Source: Flavobacteriales bacterium (lineage in GTDB: Bacteria > Bacteroidota > Bacteroidia > CAIKAF01). Taken from it: DNA of 64,000 nucleotides. Positions within the stretch are counted from its first letter, which is position 1; each line of letters begins with the position of its first letter. Positions 55,199 to 64,000 of the stretch are shown piece after piece. The DNA lies in the NCBI GenBank assembly GCA_018401695.1, contig JAGYKD010000001.1, forward strand, positions 1 to 64,000, given 5' to 3'. The notes beneath the pieces are model-generated. The model was not told the origin of the DNA. It did no database searches and saw only the letters and a list, made by a program, of their open reading frames with translations. The position numbers and the translations under genes were made by a program.

Positions 55199-55270
55199 TA
55201 GCCCATAGGGGAATCGAACCCCTGTTTCAAGAATGAAAATCTTGCGTCCTAACCCCTAGACGAATGGGCC
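55199..55270 (-). tRNA. tRNA-Glu (anticodon TTC)
   Basis: 72 nt on the minus strand, beginning GGCCCATTCGTCTAGGGG. Acceptor stem GGCCCAT/ATGGGCT (one G-U pair), anticodon stem CAAGA/TCTTG with loop TTTTCAT, T-arm AGGGG-TTCGATT-CCCCT, discriminator A. CCA is not encoded. The match to Flavobacteria tRNA-Glu is close. Confidence 0.96.
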
Positions 55271-55289
55271 ATTTTTTTGTTTCGGGTGG

Positions 55290-55319
55290 CAAAAGTAACG
55301 AAAAAACCTTTTATTCCAA
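55290..55319 (-). promoter_or_regulatory. promoter of tRNA-Glu/rpsT
   Basis: On the minus strand TTG (55319-55317), 19-nt spacer, TACTTTTG (55297-55290), 20 nt before the tRNA 5' end. Full consensus. Confidence 0.9.
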
Positions 55320-55425
55320 ATTCTTTCTTCCATTTTTACCATCCGGGCAACAAAAATAGACATTTCCCCCAAACTTAAATGAACTAAGCCTAAATTTCTT
55401 TCCTCAGCCCCGCCGAAAAGATTAG

Positions 55426-56760
<1,335 letters not shown>

Positions 56761-56786
56761 GATGCAAGTCCCTTCGGGAATTTTGT

Positions 56787-57087
56787 TTTGGGGGCGCCCG
56801 GGCGGGTGCTTCCCCCTACTCCCCTCCCCAAAAGGCAGGCAAGGGCTCTATTTTATGAATTGTCCGTAAACTTAAACTGACCAAAGCTTCAGGCTATAAA
56901 CCCTAACCAACCTCAAAAAAGATTGCCGCCCAAATCGAAACGCATCAACAGTTTCCCATCGCTATCGTTTGCTTTTTGAAAAACCTCAAAAAAAGACAGG
57001 CAGGAAAGTTCCGCAAAGCTTCACTTCCCTGCCTGTCCTTGCCTAGCCTTTTGTTTTTGGGGGGTATTCCTCCGCCCCCTGGCGCAT
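56787..57087 (-). repeat. GC-rich long-hairpin intergenic element, copy H (inverted, interrupted)
   Basis: On the minus strand it starts AATGCGCCAGGGGGCGG (57087) and ends GGTGC..GGGCGCCCCCAAAA near 56787, the same ends as copy A. The core hairpin GACAGGCAGG/CCTGCCTGTC (56993-57037) carries the loop TCCGCAAAGC. Between ends and core sits about 150 bp extra, including AACGCATCAACAGTTTC, a fragment of repeat family 2. It fills most of the gap between convergent eno and the M1 lipoprotein gene. Confidence 0.8.
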
Positions 57088-57118
57088 TATTCTGTGGAAA
57101 TTTTTAGCCAAGTGGCGT

Positions 57119-59716
57119 TTAAAAATATTTCAGGATATCTTCGTTTCGTTCCCTGCTCAAGTATTCCCGAATCAGGTCAACAGCAGATTCGTACACTTCG
57201 GCTTCTGGTGTTCCCGGAGCCGGCTCTTCCATAGCTTCTAAGAACTGAATTATACCAAAATAGGCTCCCAAACGAGCAATCCACATGGGGTCCTTTTTAA
57301 GCACCTCTTCAAAAAAATCCAAATTTCTGCGCTTAGCCGCCAAAGGCTGATTGGCCAAATATGCTCCAAACGAAATCAAAAAATCGCTTTCTTCATTGGA
57401 ATCGCTCAGCCGCGTAAAGGCGCCTCTAAACCAGTTTTCATACTCCGCATCGGTTTGACGAGAAAAAATATCGGCAATAGCTGCAATTTCTGCCGAGTAT
57501 TCGGATTCCATGCTACTCTTTGCCAAACCCAAGGCCTTTAAAGAATCACCATAATCCATCCATTCCAAGGCATTGAGCCTTACCGAAAGGGCAGGGTCAT
57601 TTGTCCAAACTTCCTCTGCAAGGGCCATCCAGGCTTCGGTCTCTTGCATTTCGGCCAAGGCATCTAGGGCGGCATTCCTTACGACCGGTTCCTCATCCTT
57701 TAGTAAGCCTTTAAGCTGCCCTTTGGCCCAGGCAAACTCACGCTCCCCGCAAATATTGGCACACTTGGCCCGCACCTTATAATAGGGACTTTCAAAGCCA
57801 ATATTAAGCATGGAAGTCAATAGACTCTCATGCTCTTCGGAATTGCTGATGGCAGTCAATGCCTCCATTTGATCCATGAATAATGGGGCATTTCTAAATT
57901 GATACACGAACTGCTCCGGACTTTTCAAATCGGATTTTTCGCAAAGCAGCATTTTCGCTGCATCAAAGTTTACAAGCAAAGGTTTTTCGTCAAACTCAAA
58001 AGCAAAAGTATCCGCAACGGCATCAATGACCAGGTTGTATCGGATGGTGGTGTCTTCAAAATAAAAATCCACCTCCACCGGCATGGCATAAATGGGTGCT
58101 ACATCCAGGTCTTGCACTTGGTTTACAATCATGTATTGAATGCTCTTTTCCGGAATCCAACCTTGATTAATTTCCAGCTTTAAATGCCCGGCAGCCAAAA
58201 ACCATTGATTAAAAAACCAAGACAAATCACGCCCCGAATACTCTTCTAAGGCCAGCCGCAAATGGTGGACTTCTACCGGCTTAAACGCATTGGTTTTTAA
58301 ATAATGGCTCAAGCCACCAAAAAAAAGGGAATCTCCCATTACTTGACGCAACATGTGCAAAATACGTCCTCCTTTGTTGTAGGAGTGCGCATCAAACATA
58401 TCTTCTTTGCTTTTGTAATCGTAGCGAATTAAATCTACCTGCTTTCCGCCGTTAAACTCAGAAAAATAGCCTTGCATTTCGTCCATGTGGTGTTGATCTG
58501 CAGCAGCCCTTCCATACTTATGTTCCAGCCACAAGTACTCGCTGTAGTTGGCAAAGGCCTCGTTGAGGGGAATCTGTGCCCAAGATTCACAGGTAACCAA
58601 ATCGCCAAACCAATGGTGAAAAAGCTCATGGGCAACAATCAGTTCATGGTCATCGCCAAGCGTTTCGGTCTCCTTTTTTTGCACAAATTCCCCAAAAATT
58701 ACGGCGGTGGTATTTTCCATTGCCCCTGAGGTGTAATCGCGCACGCATATTTGATGGTATTTATTCCAAGGGTAAGGGTAATCCAACAGCTTGCTAAAAA
58801 AGGTGAGCATCTCTGGGGTCTTTCCAAAAATACGGTCGGCATCCTCTTTATATTCTGGTTCCACGTAATAGTGCACATCCATGCCATTCCAACGGTCCTT
58901 AATAATTTCAAACTCTCCGGCAGCCAACATGACCAAATATGGGGCATGAGGTTTATCCATGCGCCAAAAATGAAGCTCCCTATCGCTTCCTTTCACAGGC
59001 TCCACAGAAACCAAGTGTCCATTAGACAAACTGGTCATTCCCTTAGGCAGTTCAACCTTTAAGGTATGGGTAAACCTTTCGTTGGGAGCGTCATTGGTAG
59101 GAAACCAAACCGAAGCATCTTCGGGTTCGCCCTGAGTCCACAATTGCTTAGGCTTAGTGGGTGTAAATTCCCCGGGCTGCACAAAAAACATGCCCTGACT
59201 ATAGGGATCCAAACCGGGACAGTGCAAATACAATTCTGTTGGCCTTGCGATATATTCTATCACAATAGAAAAGGTATCCGTGGTTTGATAGGTGGTATCC
59301 AAATCAATATCGATGATATAGTCGTTGTATTCATAAGAAAGCGACTTAGGGCTTCCATTGGCATCTTGGCGCCGCACCGATTTAATGATCATCGCTTTCC
59401 CTTCCACTGCTACTGAGGAGAGTGGCCTGTTGTAAGGAGAAAAAAACAAGGTAGCATTGCCTTCAATTTGCTGCTTCTCCCAATCCGGCTTAATGGCCAA
59501 ATCCATATGAACGATATCGTCGCTCACCACTTCCGACATACGCCATAAAGGGCGCTTGGGGACTTCCAAGCCTATGGAATTGCTTTCCACTTCTATGGGT
59601 GCCAATTTTACCGTTTTTTGGGCTTGCTTCTGCTCCTTTTGGGTTTCACATCCAACAAGCAGAGGCACTGCTATACTAAAAACAATAAGCGAGGGAAGTC
59701 CAAAAAACTTGGTCAT
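57119..59716 (-). CDS. M1-family aminopeptidase, lipoprotein, with C-terminal HEAT-like region
   Basis: Zinc aminopeptidase of 865 residues anchored by lipid (signal LIVFSIAVPLLVGC, Cys near 23). The exopeptidase motif is canonical, GAMEN near 329, and the zinc site is HELFHHWFGDLVT near 360 with the third ligand in LNEAFANYSEYLW. The last 270 residues are alpha-helical with HEAT-type repeats (VVRNAALDALAEM). This is the PepN/leukotriene-hydrolase type and differs from the shorter M1 enzyme at 4.6 kb. A bidirectional-looking hairpin separates it from the S8 gene upstream. Confidence 0.94.
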   Translation of the reverse strand: MTKFFGLPSLIVFSIAVPLLVGCETQKEQKQAQKTVKLAPIEVESNSIGLEVPKRPLWRMSEVVSDDIVHMDLAIKPDWEKQQIEGNATLFFSPYNRPLSSVAVEGKAMIIKSVRRQDANGSPKSLSYEYNDYIIDIDLDTTYQTTDTFSIVIEYIARPTELYLHCPGLDPYSQGMFFVQPGEFTPTKPKQLWTQGEPEDASVWFPTNDAPNERFTHTLKVELPKGMTSLSNGHLVSVEPVKGSDRELHFWRMDKPHAPYLVMLAAGEFEIIKDRWNGMDVHYYVEPEYKEDADRIFGKTPEMLTFFSKLLDYPYPWNKYHQICVRDYTSGAMENTTAVIFGEFVQKKETETLGDDHELIVAHELFHHWFGDLVTCESWAQIPLNEAFANYSEYLWLEHKYGRAAADQHHMDEMQGYFSEFNGGKQVDLIRYDYKSKEDMFDAHSYNKGGRILHMLRQVMGDSLFFGGLSHYLKTNAFKPVEVHHLRLALEEYSGRDLSWFFNQWFLAAGHLKLEINQGWIPEKSIQYMIVNQVQDLDVAPIYAMPVEVDFYFEDTTIRYNLVIDAVADTFAFEFDEKPLLVNFDAAKMLLCEKSDLKSPEQFVYQFRNAPLFMDQMEALTAISNSEEHESLLTSMLNIGFESPYYKVRAKCANICGEREFAWAKGQLKGLLKDEEPVVRNAALDALAEMQETEAWMALAEEVWTNDPALSVRLNALEWMDYGDSLKALGLAKSSMESEYSAEIAAIADIFSRQTDAEYENWFRGAFTRLSDSNEESDFLISFGAYLANQPLAAKRRNLDFFEEVLKKDPMWIARLGAYFGIIQFLEAMEEPAPGTPEAEVYESAVDLIREYLSRERNEDILKYF

Positions 59717-59745
59717 AAACGTTGCATTACTTTGGGTATAAAAAT

Positions 59746-59780
59746 AAAAAAGGTTCGATGGAAACCATCGAACCTTTTTT
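59746..59780. terminator. intrinsic terminator of the S8 peptidase gene (possibly bidirectional)
   Basis: AAAAAAGGTTCGATGG (59746-59761) and CCATCGAACCTTTTTT (59765-59780) form a perfect 16-bp stem with AAA loop and T runs on both strands. Only the minus-strand gene at 59798 ends into it. Confidence 0.92.
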
Positions 59781-59797
59781 ATTTTTTCAATTTAATG

Positions 59798-62680
59798 TTA
59801 GCGCACTACTTGAACTTTTTCAGTGGCCAACCATTGCCCATCCGCGTAAATACGCAAGTAGTAAGTACCGGTGGCCAGTTTGTTTACTTCCATACTTAAG
59901 GTCCCCGCACTTTGACTCACTTCGGTCTTAATCAATCGTCCGACTTGATCCATAAGCATCACCTTCAACTCCTCGTAAGCCACACCTTCTAAAGCAACAT
60001 GCACCAATTCGGAGCTTGGGTTAGGATAAACCACCAAACTGGCTCCGATTTGGCCGGCTAGGCTCATGGTAAAGTTGTATGCCGGAGACATTCGACTGCA
60101 CCCCGCAGGGCTTGTTACCTCCACACTATAGTTTCCTCCTGCGGTTGGAGTATAAGTTGAAGCGGTAGCTCCGGGAATCATGTTTCCATTAAAATACCAT
60201 TGATAAACCATTCCGGCTGGGCTAGCTGTCAATTGCCCATTCGACAAACTTACAGAGGCCAATGGCGCAGGAGCAACAGCAATCGCATTACTTTCGCTGT
60301 AGGTGTCCGAGGCCCCGCCACTACCCGTTGCCACAAGGGTAACATCGTAGTTGCCAGCATTGCTGTAAGTAATGCTAGGATTCTGCTGGATTGAATTGGC
60401 AGGGGAGCCGCCTTGGAATGTCCAACTCCAGGAAACTGCATTTTGGGAATTATCGCTAAACTGCACCGTTTCCCCTTCGCAAATGGTATTGTCGTTGTAG
60501 TTAAAGTCGGCAGTAACGCCTCCGGGCAAGGCCCCGCAAATTCCGCGAATTTCTACATCGTCAATAAACATGTTGTTCCCGTAATCGTTGACCGTTTCAA
60601 AGGCAATACGCACGTTAGAGGCACCATCATAGGCACTTAAATCCAAAGTAAAACAAGTAGCACCAACATTCCCGCCAAAGCACCAATCCGAAGAGGTACT
60701 TGGATAAAATTCAGAGGTGAGGATGGAATTGGTGGCAAAAGTGCCCTGCCCCGATTCAGCATCGGCAAATTCAACATTCCACGTATTTCCGCCATCTGTG
60801 GATACAGAAATACGCAAAGAATCGCTAAAGGCCTGATCATACCTGCGGTGGGCATGAGAAAAGGACATCTCAATTTGAGAATTGTTGGAGAAATCCAATG
60901 GAGGGGAAATCAAAAAATCTCGTTCTCCGGGGGCATTGTCGTAAGTATACAAACGTATACCGGCAGAAATCGAACCTGAAATATTCCCGTTGGTTTGGTA
61001 CAAACTCCAAGTTACTCCATTGTCCGGATTGTTCACCGACCAACTTTGTTGGGTAGGACTGCTGCTTTCGAAAGTTTCTTTAAATATCACTTCCGTTGCA
61101 TTAGAACCAATACTGGCATAGCCATTTAGCACCAAGGTGTCGGCTCCAAAGGAATTGGTAGTAATTAAAGTGACGTCGTAATTGCCGGCAGCAGGGTAGC
61201 TTACTACAGGATTCTGTACTGTTGAGTTAGCAGGAGTCCCCCCTTGGAATGTCCAGTTGTAGCTGTTGGCAATACCTGCGGTGCTGCTACCAAAAAATTG
61301 AAGGGTTCCGCCGGGGCATGCCTGAGAAGCGTCTGAGCTAATATCAGAAATCGGTGGCGTATTAATGGTGGCTGCCACACACTGCATAGCAGCAAAAGCG
61401 TTTATACGACCTGCACCCATTTGGTTTTGATTGGATGTTACAGGGTCTGCGGTCGAGTAAAGGCAGTTTTCCACTTGTTGCTGAGTCATGTTGGGATTGA
61501 GCGACAACATAAGACCGCATAGTCCGGCAACAATAGGAGAGGCCATGGATGTACCCTGCAAATCGGCATAGGTATTAGACATGTTGCTGCCTATATAGGT
61601 GGCGCGGATACCGGTACCGGGCGAAGAAATGTCAATCCAGTTGCCGTAATTAGAAAAAGAGGCCTTTTGGTCGGACGTAGAGGTTGCTGCAACAGTAATT
61701 ACTCCATTATAACCGGCAGGATAAAATACCGAGGTTGAATTGTTGTTTCCTGCGGCAGCTACGGGAATACAACCGGCGTTTCTGGCGTAATCAATAATGT
61801 TTTGACCGGTTTGTCCACCACCTGTTCCTCCCCAAGACATATTAATTACATGCGCACCTGCATCGGCCGCATAAATAACTCCGGAATACCCATCAGTAAT
61901 GGTTTGCACCTGGTTGCTTGACCTTACAGGCAAAAGAGAAATGCCCCAACCAATAGAAGCCACCCCAATATTGTTGTCGGTGGCAGCACCTGCACAACCT
62001 GCAACGTGCGTACCATGGCTTTGGTTAGACACGTGAGGCATTGGGTTGTTGTCGTTGTCGGCAACATCAAAACCACTTACGTCATCTACGTAGCCATTGT
62101 TGTCGTCATCTATATTATTGTTGGGTATTTCACCGGGGTTAACCCATAAAACAGGTGCCAAGTCGGGGTGATCAACCTTTACTGCATCGTCTACAATGGC
62201 CACAATAATATTGGAAGACCCTACCGAAAGATTCCAAGCATTTTCTGCTTGAATGTTGTACAAAAACCACTGGTCGTTAGAACCTGACGCGGGGCCAATA
62301 TCGTTTGGAGTGAGTGTGGGACGCATGATAGGCACAGCCTCGGCATACTCCACAAAAGGTAGAGATTCCAACTCTTTTATGAGGGCTTCTATTTTTTGAC
62401 CCTCGCTAAAATACAGCTGGTAAATATGAGCAACGTTGGTGGTTTTGGCCCGAAAAAATGGCTTGCGTAACCTTTGAATGCCATAGGCGTTTATCGTGTT
62501 GGGGCTTAGAAACTCTGCTTCGCTTAGCGGCACATTTTCTTGAAAACCACCCAAATCCGGGTATTTCAGTAATTTCAAATAAATCTGTCCGTCCCAGTAG
62601 TCCGGATGCACGTTCTGAGCAGAAATTGCCGTAGAAAATGTAAGAACGAGCGCAAATAATGCAGAATAAAGAGCTCTCAT
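59798..62680 (-). CDS. subtilisin-like S8 peptidase with PKD domains and T9SS sorting domain
   Basis: Secreted serine peptidase of 960 residues. Signal peptide MRALYSALFALVLTFSTAIS, cleaved after AQ; propeptide to about 125; catalytic domain 135-430 with Asp in AIVDDAVKVDH (Asp164), His in SHGTHVAG (His222) and Ser in GTSMASP (Ser378). The catalytic Asp motif is DDA rather than the usual DTG/DSG. Then a PKD domain, a MAM/jelly-roll-like region ending in FIDDVEIRG near 715, a second PKD domain, and a T9SS type A tail (VVYPNPSSELVHVALEG). Likely degrades external proteins. Confidence 0.95.
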   Translation of the reverse strand: MRALYSALFALVLTFSTAISAQNVHPDYWDGQIYLKLLKYPDLGGFQENVPLSEAEFLSPNTINAYGIQRLRKPFFRAKTTNVAHIYQLYFSEGQKIEALIKELESLPFVEYAEAVPIMRPTLTPNDIGPASGSNDQWFLYNIQAENAWNLSVGSSNIIVAIVDDAVKVDHPDLAPVLWVNPGEIPNNNIDDDNNGYVDDVSGFDVADNDNNPMPHVSNQSHGTHVAGCAGAATDNNIGVASIGWGISLLPVRSSNQVQTITDGYSGVIYAADAGAHVINMSWGGTGGGQTGQNIIDYARNAGCIPVAAAGNNNSTSVFYPAGYNGVITVAATSTSDQKASFSNYGNWIDISSPGTGIRATYIGSNMSNTYADLQGTSMASPIVAGLCGLMLSLNPNMTQQQVENCLYSTADPVTSNQNQMGAGRINAFAAMQCVAATINTPPISDISSDASQACPGGTLQFFGSSTAGIANSYNWTFQGGTPANSTVQNPVVSYPAAGNYDVTLITTNSFGADTLVLNGYASIGSNATEVIFKETFESSSPTQQSWSVNNPDNGVTWSLYQTNGNISGSISAGIRLYTYDNAPGERDFLISPPLDFSNNSQIEMSFSHAHRRYDQAFSDSLRISVSTDGGNTWNVEFADAESGQGTFATNSILTSEFYPSTSSDWCFGGNVGATCFTLDLSAYDGASNVRIAFETVNDYGNNMFIDDVEIRGICGALPGGVTADFNYNDNTICEGETVQFSDNSQNAVSWSWTFQGGSPANSIQQNPSITYSNAGNYDVTLVATGSGGASDTYSESNAIAVAPAPLASVSLSNGQLTASPAGMVYQWYFNGNMIPGATASTYTPTAGGNYSVEVTSPAGCSRMSPAYNFTMSLAGQIGASLVVYPNPSSELVHVALEGVAYEELKVMLMDQVGRLIKTEVSQSAGTLSMEVNKLATGTYYLRIYADGQWLATEKVQVVR

Positions 62681-62700
62681 GTATTGTGGCTTTGTTTTAC

Positions 62701-62730
62701 CAAAAATATAAAATTACTAACATCTAACAA
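62701..62730 (-). promoter_or_regulatory. promoter of the S8 peptidase gene
   Basis: On the minus strand TTG (62730-62728), 19-nt spacer, TATTTTTG (62708-62701), 21 nt before the ATG. Full consensus. Confidence 0.88.
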
Positions 62731-62748
62731 TTCAGAAGTCCAACTTGT

Positions 62749-63627
62749 TTAGGCATTCACCTGCAGGACTTCGGCCATTTTTTTACCAATATCGGCAGGG
62801 GAACTAACCACATGGATTCCGCAAGCGGCCATAATTTTCATTTTGGCTTCGGCAGTATCGTCGGCTCCACCTACAATGGCTCCGGCATGCCCCATGCGGC
62901 GTCCGGGAGGCGCAGTTTGACCTGCAATAAAGCCAACCACAGGTTTGGTAGCATGGTTTTTAACCCACTCAGCTGCTTCGGCTTCCATAGAACCTCCAAT
63001 CTCTCCAATCATTATAATGCCATCGGTTTCAGGATCGTTCATCAACAGTTCTACGGCCTCTTTGGTGGTGGTACCAATGATGGGGTCACCGCCAATTCCA
63101 ATGGCTGTAGTAATGCCTAAGCCGGCTTTCACCACTTGATCGGCGGCTTCGTAAGTCAAGGTTCCAGATTTAGACACGATGCCTATGTTGCCTTTTTTAA
63201 ATACAAAACCGGGCATGATACCCACTTTGGCTTCATCGGCGGTAATAACTCCCGGACAGTTGGGTCCAACAAGTCTTGAGCTGCGTTGGCTCAAATAATT
63301 TTTTACTTCGATCATATCGGAGGTTGGGATGCCTTCGGTAATGCAAACAATAACCTCTATGCCTGCATCGGCCGCTTCCATAATGGCATCGGCGGCAAAA
63401 GCCGGCGGCACAAAAATGATGGAAACATTTGCTCCTGTGGCCTTAACCGCATCAGAAACGCAATTAAACACGGGCTTCTCCAAGTGTGTGGTTCCGCCCT
63501 TTCCGGGAGTGACTCCCCCCACCACCTGCGTTCCGTATTCCAACATTTGGGTGGCGTGAAAGGTTCCTTCATTGCCGGTGAAACCTTGTACAATAATTTT
63601 CGAGTTTTTATTTACCAGTACACTCAT
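62749..63627 (-). CDS. sucD: succinate-CoA ligase, alpha subunit
   Basis: TCA-cycle enzyme subunit that carries the phosphorylated histidine and the CoA site. 292 residues (E. coli 289): [12 protein letters not shown] near 14, [19 protein letters not shown] near 125, [10 protein letters not shown] near 150 and the phosphohistidine in [13 protein letters not shown] near 246. Start ATG 63627 matches the family; the longer frame runs through the promoter. The beta subunit gene sucC is not adjacent, as is common in Bacteroidota. Confidence 0.96.
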   Translation of the reverse strand: MSVLVNKNSKIIVQGFTGNEGTFHATQMLEYGTQVVGGVTPGKGGTTHLEKPVFNCVSDAVKATGANVSIIFVPPAFAADAIMEAADAGIEVIVCITEGIPTSDMIEVKNYLSQRSSRLVGPNCPGVITADEAKVGIMPGFVFKKGNIGIVSKSGTLTYEAADQVVKAGLGITTAIGIGGDPIIGTTTKEAVELLMNDPETDGIIMIGEIGGSMEAEAAEWVKNHATKPVVGFIAGQTAPPGRRMGHAGAIVGGADDTAEAKMKIMAACGIHVVSSPADIGKKMAEVLQVNA

Positions 63628-63646
63628 GGAGATATTTTTTAATGGC

Positions 63647-63676
63647 CAAATATAGGGGCTTTGCATTGTTCCACAA
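63647..63676 (-). promoter_or_regulatory. promoter of sucD
   Basis: On the minus strand TTG (63676-63674), 19-nt spacer, TATATTTG (63654-63647), 19 nt before the ATG. Full consensus. Confidence 0.9.
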
Positions 63677-63708
63677 AGCAATTGTGTTGGCTTGTGGCTG
63701 AATTTGTA

Positions 63709-64000
63709 TTAAGCTTCTGTTTCGCTGAGCACATACACCAAACCGTGCCGACTCGACCTAAAAGCCAATACCCCCCAGGAAGTTAACTTGGCTATAATTT
63801 GAACCGCTTTATACAAGGAAATGCCCGCCAATCGACTATATCTGCGGGGGGTAATGAACGTGTTTTCCTTCAAAAAACCCAGGAGCAATTGCTCAATCTC
63901 TGTAAATGCCAGCACCACCGGTCTGGGGTCTTGGGCAAATTTCCAAAGGTAGCGCACCACCTTATCGCTCAAACAGTCTTCGTCATCAATCCTTAAGTAC
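63709..64000 (-). CDS. hypothetical protein with C-terminal winged-helix-like region (5' end outside window)
   Basis: The minus strand is open from the window edge to a stop at 63709, at least 96 residues, without an ATG, so this is the C-terminal part of a gene extending beyond the window. The visible part reads FTEIEQLLLGFLKENTFITP then RRYSRLAGISLYKAVQIIAKL, the spacing of a helix-turn-helix followed by a wing (GVLAFRSSRHGLVYVLS). A transcription-factor or DNA-binding role is plausible but not shown. It reads toward sucD but sucD has its own promoter. Confidence 0.6.
   Translation of the reverse strand, partial: YLRIDDEDCLSDKVVRYLWKFAQDPRPVVLAFTEIEQLLLGFLKENTFITPRRYSRLAGISLYKAVQIIAKLTSWGVLAFRSSRHGLVYVLSETEA

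Overview
The window looks like chromosomal DNA of a member of Bacteroidota, probably Flavobacteriia-like; I would not go below class. The evidence is: two large secreted proteins ending in type IX secretion (T9SS, Por) sorting domains; SprB-type repeats; a Rho factor with a long charged insertion; the rpsF-rpsR-rplI and rho/DUF4293 neighbourhoods; and about twenty gene starts preceded by the Bacteroidota -7 box TAnnTTTG, several with TTG 19-20 nt further upstream. No transposase, integrase, phage gene or CRISPR array was seen, so this is mostly ordinary core genome with dense, repeat-rich intergenic regions.

Layout. 1-4.5 kb: a metallophosphoesterase (cut by the edge) overlapping gpmA, then a rightward run of outer-membrane protein, lipoprotein, pyrD, HMG-CoA lyase-like enzyme and rpmB. 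4.5-12.2 kb: secreted M1 peptidase, M48 lipoprotein protease, FabH-type ketoacyl synthase, saccharopine dehydrogenase-like enzyme, and an overlapping DUF423/M32 carboxypeptidase/lipoprotein operon. 12.5-20.5 kb: pckA, a 5'-nucleotidase split into two genes, dnaA, a universal stress protein, low-molecular-weight protein tyrosine phosphatase and an RsmI-like methyltransferase. 20.5-34.9 kb: a possible structured RNA, clpB, mpl, ergothioneine genes egtD and egtB around a small secreted protein, rho with a membrane protein, DUF4293, an M23/LysM peptidase, DUF721-recF, and TPR-ribH. 35-46.9 kb: bcp, an ABC permease, a tandem palindrome array, rplI-rpsR-rpsF, acnA, a PEP-utilising phosphotransferase overlapping a partner with an RDHS motif, a lipoprotein and a response regulator broken by two single-base gaps. 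46.9-64 kb: a Uup-like ABC-F ATPase, murB with a fatty acid hydroxylase, a nine-repeat T9SS protein, tRNA-Glu-rpsT, eno, a lipoprotein M1 peptidase with HEAT-like repeats, a T9SS subtilase, sucD and an edge-truncated gene.

How the genes work together. Central carbon metabolism is well represented (gpmA, eno, pckA, acnA, sucD), as are wall synthesis and recycling (murB, mpl), replication and repair (dnaA, recF, DUF721) and translation (rpmB, rplI, rpsR, rpsF, rpsT, tRNA-Glu). Several exported peptidases (two M1, one M48, one S8, one M23), with a cytoplasmic M32 enzyme, suggest a protein-degrading lifestyle.

The most unusual parts are non-coding. A family of GC-rich long-hairpin elements occurs at eight intergenic sites, every one between genes of opposite orientation. 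There is also a second dispersed repeat family and an 11-unit, 19-bp palindromic tandem array. The best candidate for an undescribed protein system is the overlapping gene pair at 41835-45226. Where a -7 box falls inside or very near the first possible start codon, I moved the start downstream and say so.
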